Assembly: GCA_051861205.1 (NCBI GenBank)
Contig: JBHYDC010000004.1
Span: forward strand, 124,001 to 188,000
Direction: 5' to 3'
Origin: JBHYDC01 sp051861205
GTDB taxonomy: Bacteria; Pseudomonadota; Alphaproteobacteria; Rhizobiales; Pleomorphomonadaceae
Length of the DNA: 64,000 bases
The notes under the pieces are model-generated. The model was not told the origin of the DNA, did not search any database, and was given only the letters and a program-made list of their open reading frames with translations. The position numbers and the translations under genes were made by a program. Of the stretch, positions 17,370 to 26,502 are shown piece by piece. How positions within the stretch are numbered: the stretch's first letter is position 1; each line of letters begins with the position of its first letter.

Positions 17370-18200
17370 ATGATGAACCTGACCGCGACCACGCTCGAAC
17401 TGGTCGAACTCGCGCTCGCGGTTGCTGGATCCGGCCTAATCGCTGGCATTCTCGCCGGCTTGTTCGGGGTTGGCGGCGGCGCGGTGCTGGTCCCGGTGTT
17501 CTATCAGGTCTTCGGCCTCGCCGGCATTGACGAAGCCGTGCGCATGCACATCGCCATCGCCACCTCCACGGGCATCATTCTGCCCACGGCCATCCGCTCC
17601 TTCACCGCCCACCGGGCCCGCGGCGTGGTCGACATGGAACTCCTACGGGGATGGGTCGTCGCCATTCCCGTCGGCGTCGTCGCGGCCACGGCTACGGCGG
17701 CTTACCTGTCCAGCGAAGGTCTGCGGATCGTTTTTGCCGTCATTGCCCTGGTGATCGCGTTTCGAATGCTGTTCAACCGCGCATCCTGGCGGCTGGGATC
17801 CGACATCCCCGGTAACCCGTGGCGAGCTTTGGTCGGCGTCGTCATCGGCTATCTCTCCACCTTGATGGGCATCGGTGGCGGCGTGCTCAACAACACCTTC
17901 ATGACGATCTACGGCCGCCCCATGCATCAGGCCGTCGCCACGTCGTCCGGGGTCGGGGCCATGATCGCGGTGCCCGGCACGATCGGCTTCATGATTGCTG
18001 GATGGGGCGTTCCAAACCTGCCCCCGCTGTCGATCGGCTATGTGAACCTGATCGGCGTCGCGATCGTCATCCCGATCACGCTTCTTACCGCCCCGCTCGG
18101 AGTGCGCATGGCGCATGCACTGCCGAAGCGCCGGCTGGAAATCCTGTTCGGCTTCTTCCTGCTGTTCGTTTCCGCGAACTTCATCCGGACGCTAGTTTAA
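17370..18200 (+). CDS. TauE/SafE (TSUP) family membrane permease
   Basis: About 276 residues with eight or so membrane segments in two repeats. Each repeat has a glycine-rich motif, GILAGLFGVGGGAVLVPVF near residue 30 and STLMGIGGGVLNNTFM near residue 165, as is usual in TSUP proteins that move sulfite, sulfoacetate or other organic anions. The substrate is not known. The start is ambiguous among GTG 17367, ATG 17370 and ATG 17373. Its end overlaps the convergent small membrane gene by nine bases. Confidence 0.88.
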   Translation: MMNLTATTLELVELALAVAGSGLIAGILAGLFGVGGGAVLVPVFYQVFGLAGIDEAVRMHIAIATSTGIILPTAIRSFTAHRARGVVDMELLRGWVVAIPVGVVAATATAAYLSSEGLRIVFAVIALVIAFRMLFNRASWRLGSDIPGNPWRALVGVVIGYLSTLMGIGGGVLNNTFMTIYGRPMHQAVATSSGVGAMIAVPGTIGFMIAGWGVPNLPPLSIGYVNLIGVAIVIPITLLTAPLGVRMAHALPKRRLEILFGFFLLFVSANFIRTLV

Positions 18201-18452
18201 GGCGTTATAGCCGACAACGAGCACCACCAGCACCGCCAGCCAAGCCGCACCGTGCCAAAGCCGCAGGTTCACCCGGTGCCGGGTGGACACCAGCGCCGCG
18301 CCGACCAGAAGCGCAATGGCTGTGAACTGCGCCAAACTGGCGAATTGATCGGGTTCGAGCCCCGCAATCGATCCGCTGCTGGAGAACAGCACGAGCAGGA
18401 TGCAGGCCGTGACCACGATCGCCAGCGCGACGATGTACAGCGTGTTTCTCAT
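18192..18452 (-). CDS. small membrane protein resembling the N-terminal part of retropepsin-like proteases
   Basis: An 86-residue protein with three predicted membrane segments (about residues 4-25, 40-58 and 67-84). The sequence GLEPDQFASLAQFTAIALLVGAAL looks like the membrane anchor that precedes the catalytic domain in TIGR02281-type aspartic proteases, but the frame stops at VGYNALN and no DTG protease motif follows. Either a truncated form or an independent small membrane protein. It starts in an ATGA overlap with DUF1289, so it belongs to the cobS operon. Confidence 0.55.
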   Translation of the reverse strand: MRNTLYIVALAIVVTACILLVLFSSSGSIAGLEPDQFASLAQFTAIALLVGAALVSTRHRVNLRLWHGAAWLAVLVVLVVGYNALN

Positions 18453-18658
18453 AGCGTCACCGTCGGAAACACGCGGTCCGGAAGCACCGCCATCACGGCC
18501 GAACGCTCCGCCTCGCTCATCCGCGACCACTGGGCGATCTCCGTCAGCGACCGCAAGCAGCCGCGGCAAAGGCCGCTTGCCTCATCAATCACGCAGATTT
18601 TGATGCAAGGCGTCGAGGCCATTGTCTCACCCGGATCCGGTTGCGCGTTTTGGCTCAT
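18449..18658 (-). CDS. DUF1289 domain-containing protein
   Basis: A 69-residue protein with the DUF1289 cysteine pattern: TPCIKICVIDEASGLCRGCLRSLTEI. Four cysteines suggest binding of a metal or iron-sulfur cluster. The family is usually found next to unrelated housekeeping genes and has no settled function. It is joined to cobS upstream and to the small membrane protein downstream by four-base ATGA overlaps, so all three are co-translated. Confidence 0.82.
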   Translation of the reverse strand: MSQNAQPDPGETMASTPCIKICVIDEASGLCRGCLRSLTEIAQWSRMSEAERSAVMAVLPDRVFPTVTL

Positions 18659-19443
18659 ATAAGAAGCCCGATCAAAAATCCCAGCTCGCCAAGTTGCTGA
18701 GCTGCACCCAGTACATCGCCGGTCTGGCCGCCGATCCGCAGCCGCGCGCTCCGGGAAAGCCAGAGGACACCTGCAAAGGCAAGCATGATGCCGGCAGCCC
18801 AAGCCGTCCAGGCAGAAACGAGCGTCGCCGCAAGGCCGATTCCAAGCCCGCTCAGAGCGGCTACCAAGGCCGCAGTCCGGTCGGGCCTTCCGTATCGCGC
18901 CGAAAGGCCATCCGGCCGCGCAGGGGGCACACTGTGCCAAAGCGCGACCATCGCCGCCCGGCTAACCCCTGCGGCCGCGATCAAACCGGCCGCCATTGCC
19001 GCAGGTCCGAGATCGGACAGCGCCGCGAAGGCCGCCACCCGGATGATCAGAGCCAGCGTCAGCGCGAGCGCACCAAAGGCGCCGATCCGGCTATCCCTCA
19101 TGATTTCCAGCCGCCGCGCCGGGGTGTGTCCGCCGAAAAAGCCATCCGCGACATCGGCAAGGCCGTCTTCGTGCAGCGCGCCGGAAATCGTCACCTGAAG
19201 GGCAACCGCAACGGCGCCCACGATCAACCCGGGCAGATCGGTGGTCGCCAGCAGCGCTCCGGCCAAGGCGGCCGGAAGAGCGAGAATGGCCCCCGCCAAG
19301 GGAGCAAGCGCTGCGGCGCGGCTGAAATCGGGCGCGGCGGCAGGGTCGTCTAGGCGCGAGAGCGGCGGGATCGTCAGCCTGGAGAAGAACCGCAGGCAAC
19401 ATCCGAGGTCCGCGAGAATCTGGGCGGGTGAAGGTAAGACCAT
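18655..19443 (-). CDS. cobS: adenosylcobinamide-GDP ribazoletransferase CobS
   Basis: A 262-residue integral membrane enzyme that joins adenosylcobinamide-GDP with alpha-ribazole to make cobalamin, the last assembly step. The signature GALHEDGLADVADGFFGGHTPARRL (near residue 90) is complete and several membrane segments are visible. The ATG at 19443 gives the normal family length. It diverges from cobT, which makes the alpha-ribazole phosphate needed here; only 72 bases separate the two. Confidence 0.93.
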   Translation of the reverse strand: MVLPSPAQILADLGCCLRFFSRLTIPPLSRLDDPAAAPDFSRAAALAPLAGAILALPAALAGALLATTDLPGLIVGAVAVALQVTISGALHEDGLADVADGFFGGHTPARRLEIMRDSRIGAFGALALTLALIIRVAAFAALSDLGPAAMAAGLIAAAGVSRAAMVALWHSVPPARPDGLSARYGRPDRTAALVAALSGLGIGLAATLVSAWTAWAAGIMLAFAGVLWLSRSARLRIGGQTGDVLGAAQQLGELGFLIGLLI

Positions 19444-19451
19444 GGCACGGT

Positions 19452-19481
19452 TTGTACGGGCGGGTGCGGCTCGTGTATAGA
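19452..19481 (+). promoter_or_regulatory. probable cobT promoter
   Basis: TTGTAC (19452-19457) and TATAGA (19476-19481) with an 18-base spacer, about 35 bases before the cobT ATG. No B12-box or cobalamin riboswitch fits into the 72-base gap. Confidence 0.35.
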
Positions 19482-19515
19482 ACCCGCCGAACCGAAAGCC
19501 TGGGATTTCAGCCTG

Positions 19516-20541
19516 ATGACCACGTCCATGTCCGGATTGCCCTTCGACGACATTCGCGCCTTGATCGCCCGGATGCCAGGAGCCGACGAAGTGGCCGTGG
19601 GAATGGCGCGCGACCGTGACCGGCATCTCACCAAGCCGTTGGGTTCCCTAGGTAAATTGGAATCCTATGTGGAATGGCTCGCCGCTTGGCAGGGCAAGGA
19701 CACGCCCCGGATCGACCGCCCAGTCGTGTGCATTTTCGCCGCCAACCATGGTGTGACGGCCAAGGGCGTGTCGGCGTTTCCCGCTTCCGTGACGCAGCAG
19801 ATGGTCGAGAATTTCGCGGCAGGCGGGGCAGCCATCAACCAGATCTGCCTGTCATTCGATTTCGGGCTCAAGGTACTCGATCTCGCGCTGGATGTTCCGA
19901 CCCCTGATATCACAGAAGAAGATGCCTTCGACGAAGTGGCCTGTGCGGCGACCATAGCATTCGGCATGGAATCGATTGCCGGCGGCATGGATCTTCTGAT
20001 GATCGGCGAGATGGGTATCGGCAATACAACCGTTGCCGCTGCGATCTATCATGCGCTCTACGGTGGAGAGGCTGGCGATTGGATCGGCCGGGGCACAGGC
20101 GTCGACGATGCCGGCCTTAATCGCAAGCGCGAGGCGGTCGCTGCCGCGGTGAGCCGTCTTGGGGTCGGTCGGCGCGATCCGCTGGAAGTATTGCGTCGAA
20201 TCGGTGGGCGTGAAGTCGCAGCAATGCTTGGCGCGATCTTGTCGGCACGCTACGAACACATACCCGTCATCGTGGACGGCTTCGTGGCGACAGCGGCTGC
20301 CGCGCTGCTCCATGCCATTGATCCTGCCACCATCGACCACGTTCAAATCGGCCATGTTTCGGCAGAAGGAGCGCACCGGGAGGTGCTGCGCCGTATCGGT
20401 AAAGAGCCAATTCTCGATCTCGGAATGCGGCTCGGCGAAGGCACCGGCGCCGCATTGGCGGGGGCGATCGTAAAGGCGGCCGCCCAGGCACATGCGGGCA
20501 TGGCTACCTTCACACAAGCCGGTGTTTCGGAAAAATCATAA
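19516..20541 (+). CDS. cobT: nicotinate-nucleotide--dimethylbenzimidazole phosphoribosyltransferase CobT
   Basis: A 341-residue enzyme that makes alpha-ribazole 5'-phosphate from dimethylbenzimidazole and nicotinate mononucleotide for the lower ligand of B12. Conserved elements are FAANHGVTAKGVSAFP, GEMGIGNTT and the catalytic glutamate in GMRLGEGTGAALA (near residue 315). It diverges from cobS. Together they cover late B12 assembly; the rest of the cobalamin pathway is not in the window. Confidence 0.94.
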   Translation: MTTSMSGLPFDDIRALIARMPGADEVAVGMARDRDRHLTKPLGSLGKLESYVEWLAAWQGKDTPRIDRPVVCIFAANHGVTAKGVSAFPASVTQQMVENFAAGGAAINQICLSFDFGLKVLDLALDVPTPDITEEDAFDEVACAATIAFGMESIAGGMDLLMIGEMGIGNTTVAAAIYHALYGGEAGDWIGRGTGVDDAGLNRKREAVAAAVSRLGVGRRDPLEVLRRIGGREVAAMLGAILSARYEHIPVIVDGFVATAAAALLHAIDPATIDHVQIGHVSAEGAHREVLRRIGKEPILDLGMRLGEGTGAALAGAIVKAAAQAHAGMATFTQAGVSEKS

Positions 20542-20562
20542 CAAAAACAGATAGGTATATGC

Positions 20563-22107
20563 TTATTCGTTCGCCTGCCGCCGCAGCGAAGGGTCTTCGT
20601 CGGTGGGCGTTCCACCCCAATCGAGAGACCCTATATCCATGACACGCGCGGGGGGAAAGGTGACGAGCACTTCGGTGCCCTGATCGACCTTGGATCGGAG
20701 ATCGAAGGTTCCGCCGTGCAGTTGGGTCAAGGCTTGGACGATCGGCAGTCCGAGCCCGGTACCCTGTTCAGCGGCTTTGATTGCGATGCTGCCTTGGCCG
20801 AAGGGGGAGAGGACGATCGGAATCTCCTGCTCCGGAATGCCCGGCCCGTTATCCCTTATGGAAATATACTGGCCGCCGCCAGCCGTCCAACCGATTTTCA
20901 GCCAAATGGCCCCGTCATTCAGTGTAAATTTTACCGCGTTGGACAGTAAATTCAAGCAAATCTGGCGAATGGCGCGCTGATCGGCCCAGATTTTAGGGAG
21001 GTCTGGTTCGAACTGAAAATGGACAACGAGCGATTTAGCATTCGATTTCAACCGAACGAGATTCTGGCAATCTTCCACGACATGGGAAAGATTGACAGCC
21101 TCTTCGTTCAAGACGTAACGGCCTGCCTCGATGCGGGATAGATCCAGTATTTCATTGATCAGATTTAAAAGGTGGGTTCCCGAGCTATGGATGTCTCCGA
21201 CGTATTCGAGGTAGTTCTTGTTGCCGACCGGTCCAAAGACTTCGCTTTTAATGATATCGGAAAAACCGAGAATAGCGTTTAACGGCGTCCGTAATTCATG
21301 GCTCATAGTGGCAAGAAAACGAGATTTCGCAAGATTTGCTTCTTCAGCCTGCGCCGTACTGTGCAGAGAAAGAGCATTCGCGCGTTCCAACTCCGCAACA
21401 AGTTCGTCATTTTCGGCGCAACCTTCTAAGGTATGTATCGCGGATGCGTGAAGATTATAAGTCAGCAACAAGATTAAGGACTGCGCAATAACAACAAAAC
21501 CCGACATCGCAAAGTCGCCAATTACGCCAGAAGACGAAAAATATACGACTGTGGCAATTGTTATCGGAATTGTGCCCAACATGACTGCGCGCGGTAGACT
21601 ATGGCCAGCCACCGCAATGATCGCGGTACCGATGAGCATGGCCGCCATTGCAAGCAGGCCGACTTCCGGGATTGAATTTTGCGGCAGGAAGAAAAAGCTG
21701 CTGAAGATAAGGCTATAAACGACCTCCAAGGCATAGAAACGTCGCCGCCATGCAGCGAGATTTGTACCTTCAGTCGGCTTGAGAAGAAACCTATGGCATG
21801 CAATCCCAATGGCAACATGCGCAATCATGACCGCACACCACCAAGCAACCATATAGCTATTGGAAATCCAATAGCGCCCGGAAAGCGCCATCAGACTTAA
21901 AAAGATGGTTATGAGAGGCCAGCTTGAGAAACGATTTCTAGCAAATCGGACCAGCAATTCCCGTTCAAATTCAGGCGCTTTACAAACGGTTGAATCGATG
22001 GGTTCTTGTAAATCGAGGACATCATGCACAAAATGTTGCCGGAGCGCTATACGCTCCCGGACTACACTATCTCTTTTCTCTGTGCCCTCAAATGTCACTT
22101 CGGTCAT
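20563..22107 (-). CDS. membrane sensor histidine kinase
   Basis: A 514-residue kinase. A cytoplasmic N-terminal stretch is followed by six hydrophobic segments (about residues 63-225), a short coiled-coil, the HisKA box SHELRTPLNAILGFSDIIK (phospho-accepting histidine near residue 271) and a HATPase domain with N-box CLNLLSNAVKFT, G1 DNGPGIP and G2 GTGLGLP. The H-box region resembles PdhS/DivJ/PleC-type alphaproteobacterial kinases. No response regulator gene is adjacent, so it is an orphan; the signal may be sensed in the membrane because there is no large periplasmic domain. Confidence 0.9.
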   Translation of the reverse strand: MTEVTFEGTEKRDSVVRERIALRQHFVHDVLDLQEPIDSTVCKAPEFERELLVRFARNRFSSWPLITIFLSLMALSGRYWISNSYMVAWWCAVMIAHVAIGIACHRFLLKPTEGTNLAAWRRRFYALEVVYSLIFSSFFFLPQNSIPEVGLLAMAAMLIGTAIIAVAGHSLPRAVMLGTIPITIATVVYFSSSGVIGDFAMSGFVVIAQSLILLLTYNLHASAIHTLEGCAENDELVAELERANALSLHSTAQAEEANLAKSRFLATMSHELRTPLNAILGFSDIIKSEVFGPVGNKNYLEYVGDIHSSGTHLLNLINEILDLSRIEAGRYVLNEEAVNLSHVVEDCQNLVRLKSNAKSLVVHFQFEPDLPKIWADQRAIRQICLNLLSNAVKFTLNDGAIWLKIGWTAGGGQYISIRDNGPGIPEQEIPIVLSPFGQGSIAIKAAEQGTGLGLPIVQALTQLHGGTFDLRSKVDQGTEVLVTFPPARVMDIGSLDWGGTPTDEDPSLRRQANE

Positions 22108-22390
22108 GGGTGAAATGCAATCATTTCGATATTGCGTAGCCTTCGCCCGCAGTTCTTATAATATTGTGCTATCTTTATTAATCCGAAGTTCCTGAGTATA
22201 GTTAATCAAACCTAAAAACTTGGGTGCGGCAGGAATTATTTGAATAAAATCAGTGATAAAGGCGATATTCGGCAATTCGCAAAATGCAACACACACACTG
22301 GTTGACATTGGCAGGGAATATCATTCTAATAAAGGCTATCAAAATCCATTTTTTTGGAACCTTGTTCTAACATATTCTTCGAGACCCGCC
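22108..22390. promoter_or_regulatory. divergent AT-rich region with a strong sigma-70-type promoter for the Lrp gene
   Basis: TTGACA (22302-22307) and TCTAAT (22325-22330) are separated by 17 bases, matching the consensus at 11 of 12 positions, about 60 bases before the Lrp-family start codon. The left part must carry the kinase promoter, which was not resolved. Confidence 0.55.
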
Positions 22391-22876
22391 ATGATCGACC
22401 GCCTTGACCGTAAAATTCTATCCATTGTGCAGGAAGACGCGACAATTCCGGTTGCTGAGATCGGAAAGAGGGTTGGCTTGTCCACGACGCCTTGCTGGCG
22501 GCGCATTCAAAAACTGGAAGAGGATGGAGTCATCCAGCGGAGGGTGGCGATTCTTGATCCGAAGAAGATCAATGCCAAGGTCTGCGTGTTTGTGGCGATT
22601 ACGACCAGCCAGCATTCGGAGGAATGGTTGAGGCGATTTGCCGAGGTTATTCGCGACTTTCCGGAGGTTGTGGAGTTTTACCGGATGAGCGGACAAGTCG
22701 ACTACCTGCTTAGGGTCGTCGTTCCGGATATCGAATCCTATGACGCGTTTTACAAGAAGCTGATCGGCAAGATTGATATTGCCGACGTCTCTTCGTCGTT
22801 CGCGATGGAGCAGATTAAATACACGACGGCGCTGCCGCTTCAATTTGTGCCGCTTGAGAAGGACAAAGGGATCTGA
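22391..22876 (+). CDS. Lrp/AsnC family transcriptional regulator
   Basis: A 161-residue regulator. The N-terminal helix-turn-helix (about residues 4-55, RLDRKILSIVQEDATIPVAE and VGLSTTPCWRRIQKLEEDGV) is followed by the ligand-binding ACT-like RAM domain (about 70-145, including GQVDYLLRVVVPD). Members respond to amino acids. The ATG at 22391 is the normal start. It is followed by moaA in the same direction; whether it controls that gene or a distant amino acid pathway is not shown. Confidence 0.88.
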   Translation: MIDRLDRKILSIVQEDATIPVAEIGKRVGLSTTPCWRRIQKLEEDGVIQRRVAILDPKKINAKVCVFVAITTSQHSEEWLRRFAEVIRDFPEVVEFYRMSGQVDYLLRVVVPDIESYDAFYKKLIGKIDIADVSSSFAMEQIKYTTALPLQFVPLEKDKGI

Positions 22877-22967
22877 ACCTGCCCGAAGGTCGACTTCAAA
22901 TCCGCTATATCTGCGCCTATATTACGTGAAGGGGCGGCTTGGCCGTGGCAAGGGTTTGGGATCCAGG

Positions 22968-23987
22968 ATGGTTTCGTCTATCGCCGAAGCGCCAGCGCTG
23001 ATTGATCCGTTTGGTCGTCACGTGACTTATTTGAGAGTTTCGGTGACGGATCGGTGTGATTTTCGCTGCGTCTACTGCATGGCGGAAGATATGACCTTTC
23101 TACCGAAGCGGGATGTCTTGAGTTTGGAAGAACTCGACCGGCTCTGCTCGGCCTTTGTCAGAAAAGGCGTTAAGAAGCTGCGGATCACCGGTGGTGAGCC
23201 TTTGGTCCGCCGCGACATCATCCAACTGTTCCGCAAGCTATCCCGGCACCTGGATTCAGGGGCGCTGGAGGAACTGACGCTTACAACCAACGGCTCGCAG
23301 CTCGGACGGTTCGCGGCTGATCTGGCGGCTTGCGGCGTGCGGCGGGTAAATGTGTCGGTGGACACGCTGGATCCGGTGAAGTTCAATGAAATCACGCGTT
23401 GGGGTGATCTTGGCAAGGTTATCTCCGGCATCGAAGCGGCGGAGGCGGCGGGCCTTCAGATCAAGATCAATGCAGTTGCTCTCAAGGGTGTCAACGAACA
23501 TGAAATCGACAGCCTCATGCGCTGGTGCCATGGGCGTAGATACGATCTGACGTTGATTGAAACCATGCCGCTTGGTGAGATCGACGGCGATAGAACGGAC
23601 CAGTATCTTCCGCTGAGCCAGGTGCGTGCCGATTTGATGGATCGATACACGCTGACGGATATCCCCTATAAGACCGGCGGACCGGCGCGCTATGTGAAAG
23701 TTGAGGAAACGGGCGGCCGGCTTGGGTTCATAACGCCGCTGACCCACAACTTTTGCGAGAGTTGCAACCGCGTCCGGGTGACCTGCACCGGCACGCTTTT
23801 TATGTGTTTGGGCCAGGAAGATGCGGCCGATCTGCGTGCACCTCTGCGCGCCTCCGAGGGCGACGAGCGTTTGGACGATGCGATCGACGAGGCTATTGGG
23901 CGCAAGCCGAAAGGTCATGATTTCGTCATCGACCGAGTGCGCCGCACGCCCGCCGTGGCCCGCCATATGAGTGTAACGGGCGGTTGA
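22968..23987 (+). CDS. moaA: GTP 3',8-cyclase MoaA
   Basis: A 339-residue radical SAM enzyme for the first step of molybdenum cofactor synthesis. The N-terminal cluster motif is CDFRCVYC (near residue 27), the second C-terminal cluster site is CESCNRVRVTC plus the later cysteine in FMCLG, and the protein ends with the conserved double glycine (SVTGG) needed for catalysis. The ATG at 22968 is chosen because homology starts there, although the frame is open for 195 bases upstream. Other cofactor genes follow at 26.5-29.9 kb. Confidence 0.93.
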   Translation: MVSSIAEAPALIDPFGRHVTYLRVSVTDRCDFRCVYCMAEDMTFLPKRDVLSLEELDRLCSAFVRKGVKKLRITGGEPLVRRDIIQLFRKLSRHLDSGALEELTLTTNGSQLGRFAADLAACGVRRVNVSVDTLDPVKFNEITRWGDLGKVISGIEAAEAAGLQIKINAVALKGVNEHEIDSLMRWCHGRRYDLTLIETMPLGEIDGDRTDQYLPLSQVRADLMDRYTLTDIPYKTGGPARYVKVEETGGRLGFITPLTHNFCESCNRVRVTCTGTLFMCLGQEDAADLRAPLRASEGDERLDDAIDEAIGRKPKGHDFVIDRVRRTPAVARHMSVTGG

Positions 23988-24210
23988 ACGGCCGAAGTTT
24001 TTGTAGTCGTCATTTCCGTGTTTTTCGGTGCGGTGTAGTCGTCTTCCGGGCAATCCGGCAGCTTTGACGGAGCCGGGTGCGACGCGAAGGTGACACGCGC
24101 CCAAAGTATTCGCGGCGCTTCGTCGCGCGGCTTGAAATGAATCGCTTCAATCGCGAGGGTACGATACGCACCCGTTGATAACACGTCCCGCCTTTGAGTC
24201 GCCGCTCCCC

Positions 24211-25128
24211 ATGAATGACTTTCGTGAAAACGCCATCGGCATCAGCGCGATTCTGGCTTGCTGTTTTTTCTTCATCTTGAACGACACGATGGTGAAGGCG
24301 GCCGGGGATACGTTGCCCCTGGGCCAGCTTCTGTTTCTGCGCGGCGTGCTCGCGACCGCGATCATCGGCGCCTTTGCATTCGCCACCGGAGCGCTGCGGA
24401 ACATCCGCGCGCATCTGACGCCGCTGGTGGGGTGGCGGACGTTCGGTGAGGTGACCGCAACCTTCCTCTACCTCAGCGCGCTTTTGCATCTGCCGATTGC
24501 CAACGCCAGCACGATCGCCCAAGCGGCGCCGCTGGTGATTACGGCGGCGGGGGCGATCTTGTTTCGCGAGCATGTGGGGTGGCGGCGCTGGACGGCGGTT
24601 TCGGTTGGCTTCGTCGGCATCCTGTTGATCGTCCGTCCGGGGACGGAGGGCTTCAACGCCTATTCGCTGCTCGTGCTTGCGTCGGTGTTCATGGTGGTGC
24701 TGCGCGATATCGTGACCCGGTATATCCCCGCGACGACGCCGACGCTGACGATCGCCTTTGTCACGTCGGCGAGTGTGATGGTTGCGAGCGGCGGACTGGC
24801 CGCGACGGAGGATTGGCAGCCGGTCGGCCTGGGGGAGGCGGGGTTGCTGGCCGGATCGGCGGTTTCGGTGCTGCTGGGCTTCGTGCTCTCGATCGTCGCG
24901 ATGCGGCATGGCGATGTGTCGCTGGTGGCGCCGTTTCGCTACTCGTTCATCCTCTACGCCATTTTCCTGGGCTGGCTGGTCTGGGGCGACGTGCCGGATG
25001 CGATTACCTTTGTCGGTATCGCGGTTGTGGTTTCGGCCGGGATCTACACGGTCTGGCGCGAGCGGGTACGGGTGCGCGAGGCGAAGGTGGCCGCAGCGGC
25101 TGCGAAAACACTGGCCGCCTCGGCCTGA
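24211..25128 (+). CDS. DMT family transporter (two EamA domains)
   Basis: About 305 residues with ten membrane segments in two EamA repeats (about residues 8-137 and 150-287). The first repeat has the typical FLRGVLATAIIGAFAF and LPIANASTIAQAAPLVI segments. Such carriers export metabolites or amino acids; the substrate is unknown. The ATG at 24211 is favoured over a TTG at 24175. It converges on the Mrp gene with a gap of three bases. Confidence 0.85.
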   Translation: MNDFRENAIGISAILACCFFFILNDTMVKAAGDTLPLGQLLFLRGVLATAIIGAFAFATGALRNIRAHLTPLVGWRTFGEVTATFLYLSALLHLPIANASTIAQAAPLVITAAGAILFREHVGWRRWTAVSVGFVGILLIVRPGTEGFNAYSLLVLASVFMVVLRDIVTRYIPATTPTLTIAFVTSASVMVASGGLAATEDWQPVGLGEAGLLAGSAVSVLLGFVLSIVAMRHGDVSLVAPFRYSFILYAIFLGWLVWGDVPDAITFVGIAVVVSAGIYTVWRERVRVREAKVAAAAAKTLAASA

Positions 25129-25131
25129 CGC

Positions 25132-26283
25132 TTACTCGATGACGATGCGCGGCGGGGGACGGCGCGAGGCGGCGCCGCCGGTGAGCACGGCGGCGACCTG
25201 TTCGGCGATGGCCCGGTAAACGGCGGCGTGGGGTCCGTTCGGCTGGGTGGCGACAAGCGGCAGACCGGCGTCGGACGTTTCGCGGATGGCAAGATCGAGC
25301 GGGACTTCGCCGAGGAAGGGCACGCCGATGCGCTCGGCTTCATGGCGGGCTCCGCCATGGCCGAAGATGTCGGACCGCGTGCCGCAATGCGGGCAGAGGA
25401 AATAGCTCATGTTCTCGACGATGCCGAGAACGGGCACCTCGACCTTCTTGAACATGGCGACCCCGCGCCGCGCATCGATGAGTGCGAGATCCTGCGGGGT
25501 GGATACAATGACGGCGCCGGCGAGTGGGACTTGCTGGGCCATGGTGAGCTGTGCGTCGCCGGTGCCGGGGGGCATGTCGACGACGAGCACGTCAAGATCG
25601 CCCCAGGCAACCTCGCGCAGCATTTGGGTGATGGCGGAGACGACCATGGGCCCGCGCCAGATCATGGGCGTTTCTTCCTCGACGAGGAAACCGATCGACA
25701 TGACCTTGAGGCCGTAGTTCTCCATCGGCTTGAGAACCTTGCCGTCAATGGTCTGCGGACGGCCGGAGAGGCGCAGCAGGCGGGGAACGGACGGGCCGTA
25801 GATGTCGGCGTCCAAGAGGCCGACGGAGAGGCCGTTGGCGACAAGGCCGAGAGCGAGGTTGACGGCGGTGGTGGACTTGCCGACGCCGCCCTTGCCGGAC
25901 GCGACCGCGATGATGGATTTGACGCCGGGAACGCCGGGCTTGCGGGGCGGGGCGGCGGGCGCGTGGCTGTGAGTGTGAGTGTGGGCGTGGGGCGCGGGCG
26001 GGACTGCGGGGCGGGCGGGAGCGGAGCCGGGCGCGACCTCGGCGGTGAGGGCGACCATGGCGCGCTCGACGCCGGGGATGGCTTTGACGCGGCGCTCCAC
26101 GTCGGCGCGGAAGGGTTCGAGTTCGCGGGCCCGCTCGGCCGGGACGGTGAGTGAGAACATCACGCGGCCGTCGTTCACGAACACGTCCGAGACGAAGCCG
26201 GCGGTGAGAATGTCGCTGGATCCGCCGGGCGCGACGATCTGGCGGAGCTGGGTGAGCACCTGATCCTTGAGTGCGGCGGACAT
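25132..26283 (-). CDS. apbC: iron-sulfur cluster carrier protein ApbC/Mrp
   Basis: A 383-residue P-loop ATPase of the Mrp/NBP35 family. An N-terminal DUF59/MIP18 domain (about residues 1-80) is followed by a His- and Pro-rich linker (HAHTHTHSH) and the ATPase domain with the deviant Walker A GKGGVGKST. The cluster-binding CxxC is in YFLCPHCGTRS. It carries 4Fe-4S clusters to apo-proteins. The ATG at 26283 fits homologues better than one six codons upstream. The histidine-rich linker could bind metal. Confidence 0.92.
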   Translation of the reverse strand: MSAALKDQVLTQLRQIVAPGGSSDILTAGFVSDVFVNDGRVMFSLTVPAERARELEPFRADVERRVKAIPGVERAMVALTAEVAPGSAPARPAVPPAPHAHTHTHSHAPAAPPRKPGVPGVKSIIAVASGKGGVGKSTTAVNLALGLVANGLSVGLLDADIYGPSVPRLLRLSGRPQTIDGKVLKPMENYGLKVMSIGFLVEEETPMIWRGPMVVSAITQMLREVAWGDLDVLVVDMPPGTGDAQLTMAQQVPLAGAVIVSTPQDLALIDARRGVAMFKKVEVPVLGIVENMSYFLCPHCGTRSDIFGHGGARHEAERIGVPFLGEVPLDLAIRETSDAGLPLVATQPNGPHAAVYRAIAEQVAAVLTGGAASRRPPPRIVIE

Positions 26284-26502
26284 GAAAAAACTCCCGAGCA
26301 AACCTTGGCCTTAGAGCCCTTTGCGACCGGACGGACTTGCCGGGCCGAAGGAAATCGCTCCAGATTCAAGAGGCTGGAGCCTGCTTTAGGTAGGCGTAAG
26401 GCGGGGGGAGGTCAACGAGGGGCGAGCAAAGGACGGTGCGGCCTGTCCTATCGCGGCGGTGCGGCCTTGCCAGGGCGGGGCGCGGGCCCATACCTGTAGG
26501 GG

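Noticed and set aside
19444..19515. Possible cobalamin riboswitch between cobS and cobT
   Set aside because: Only 72 bases separate the divergent genes and no B12 box is present.
24002..24043. Direct repeat TGTAGTCGTC at 24002 and 24034
   Set aside because: Ten bases with no palindrome, promoter or gene-specific position; likely chance or a small slippage duplicate.
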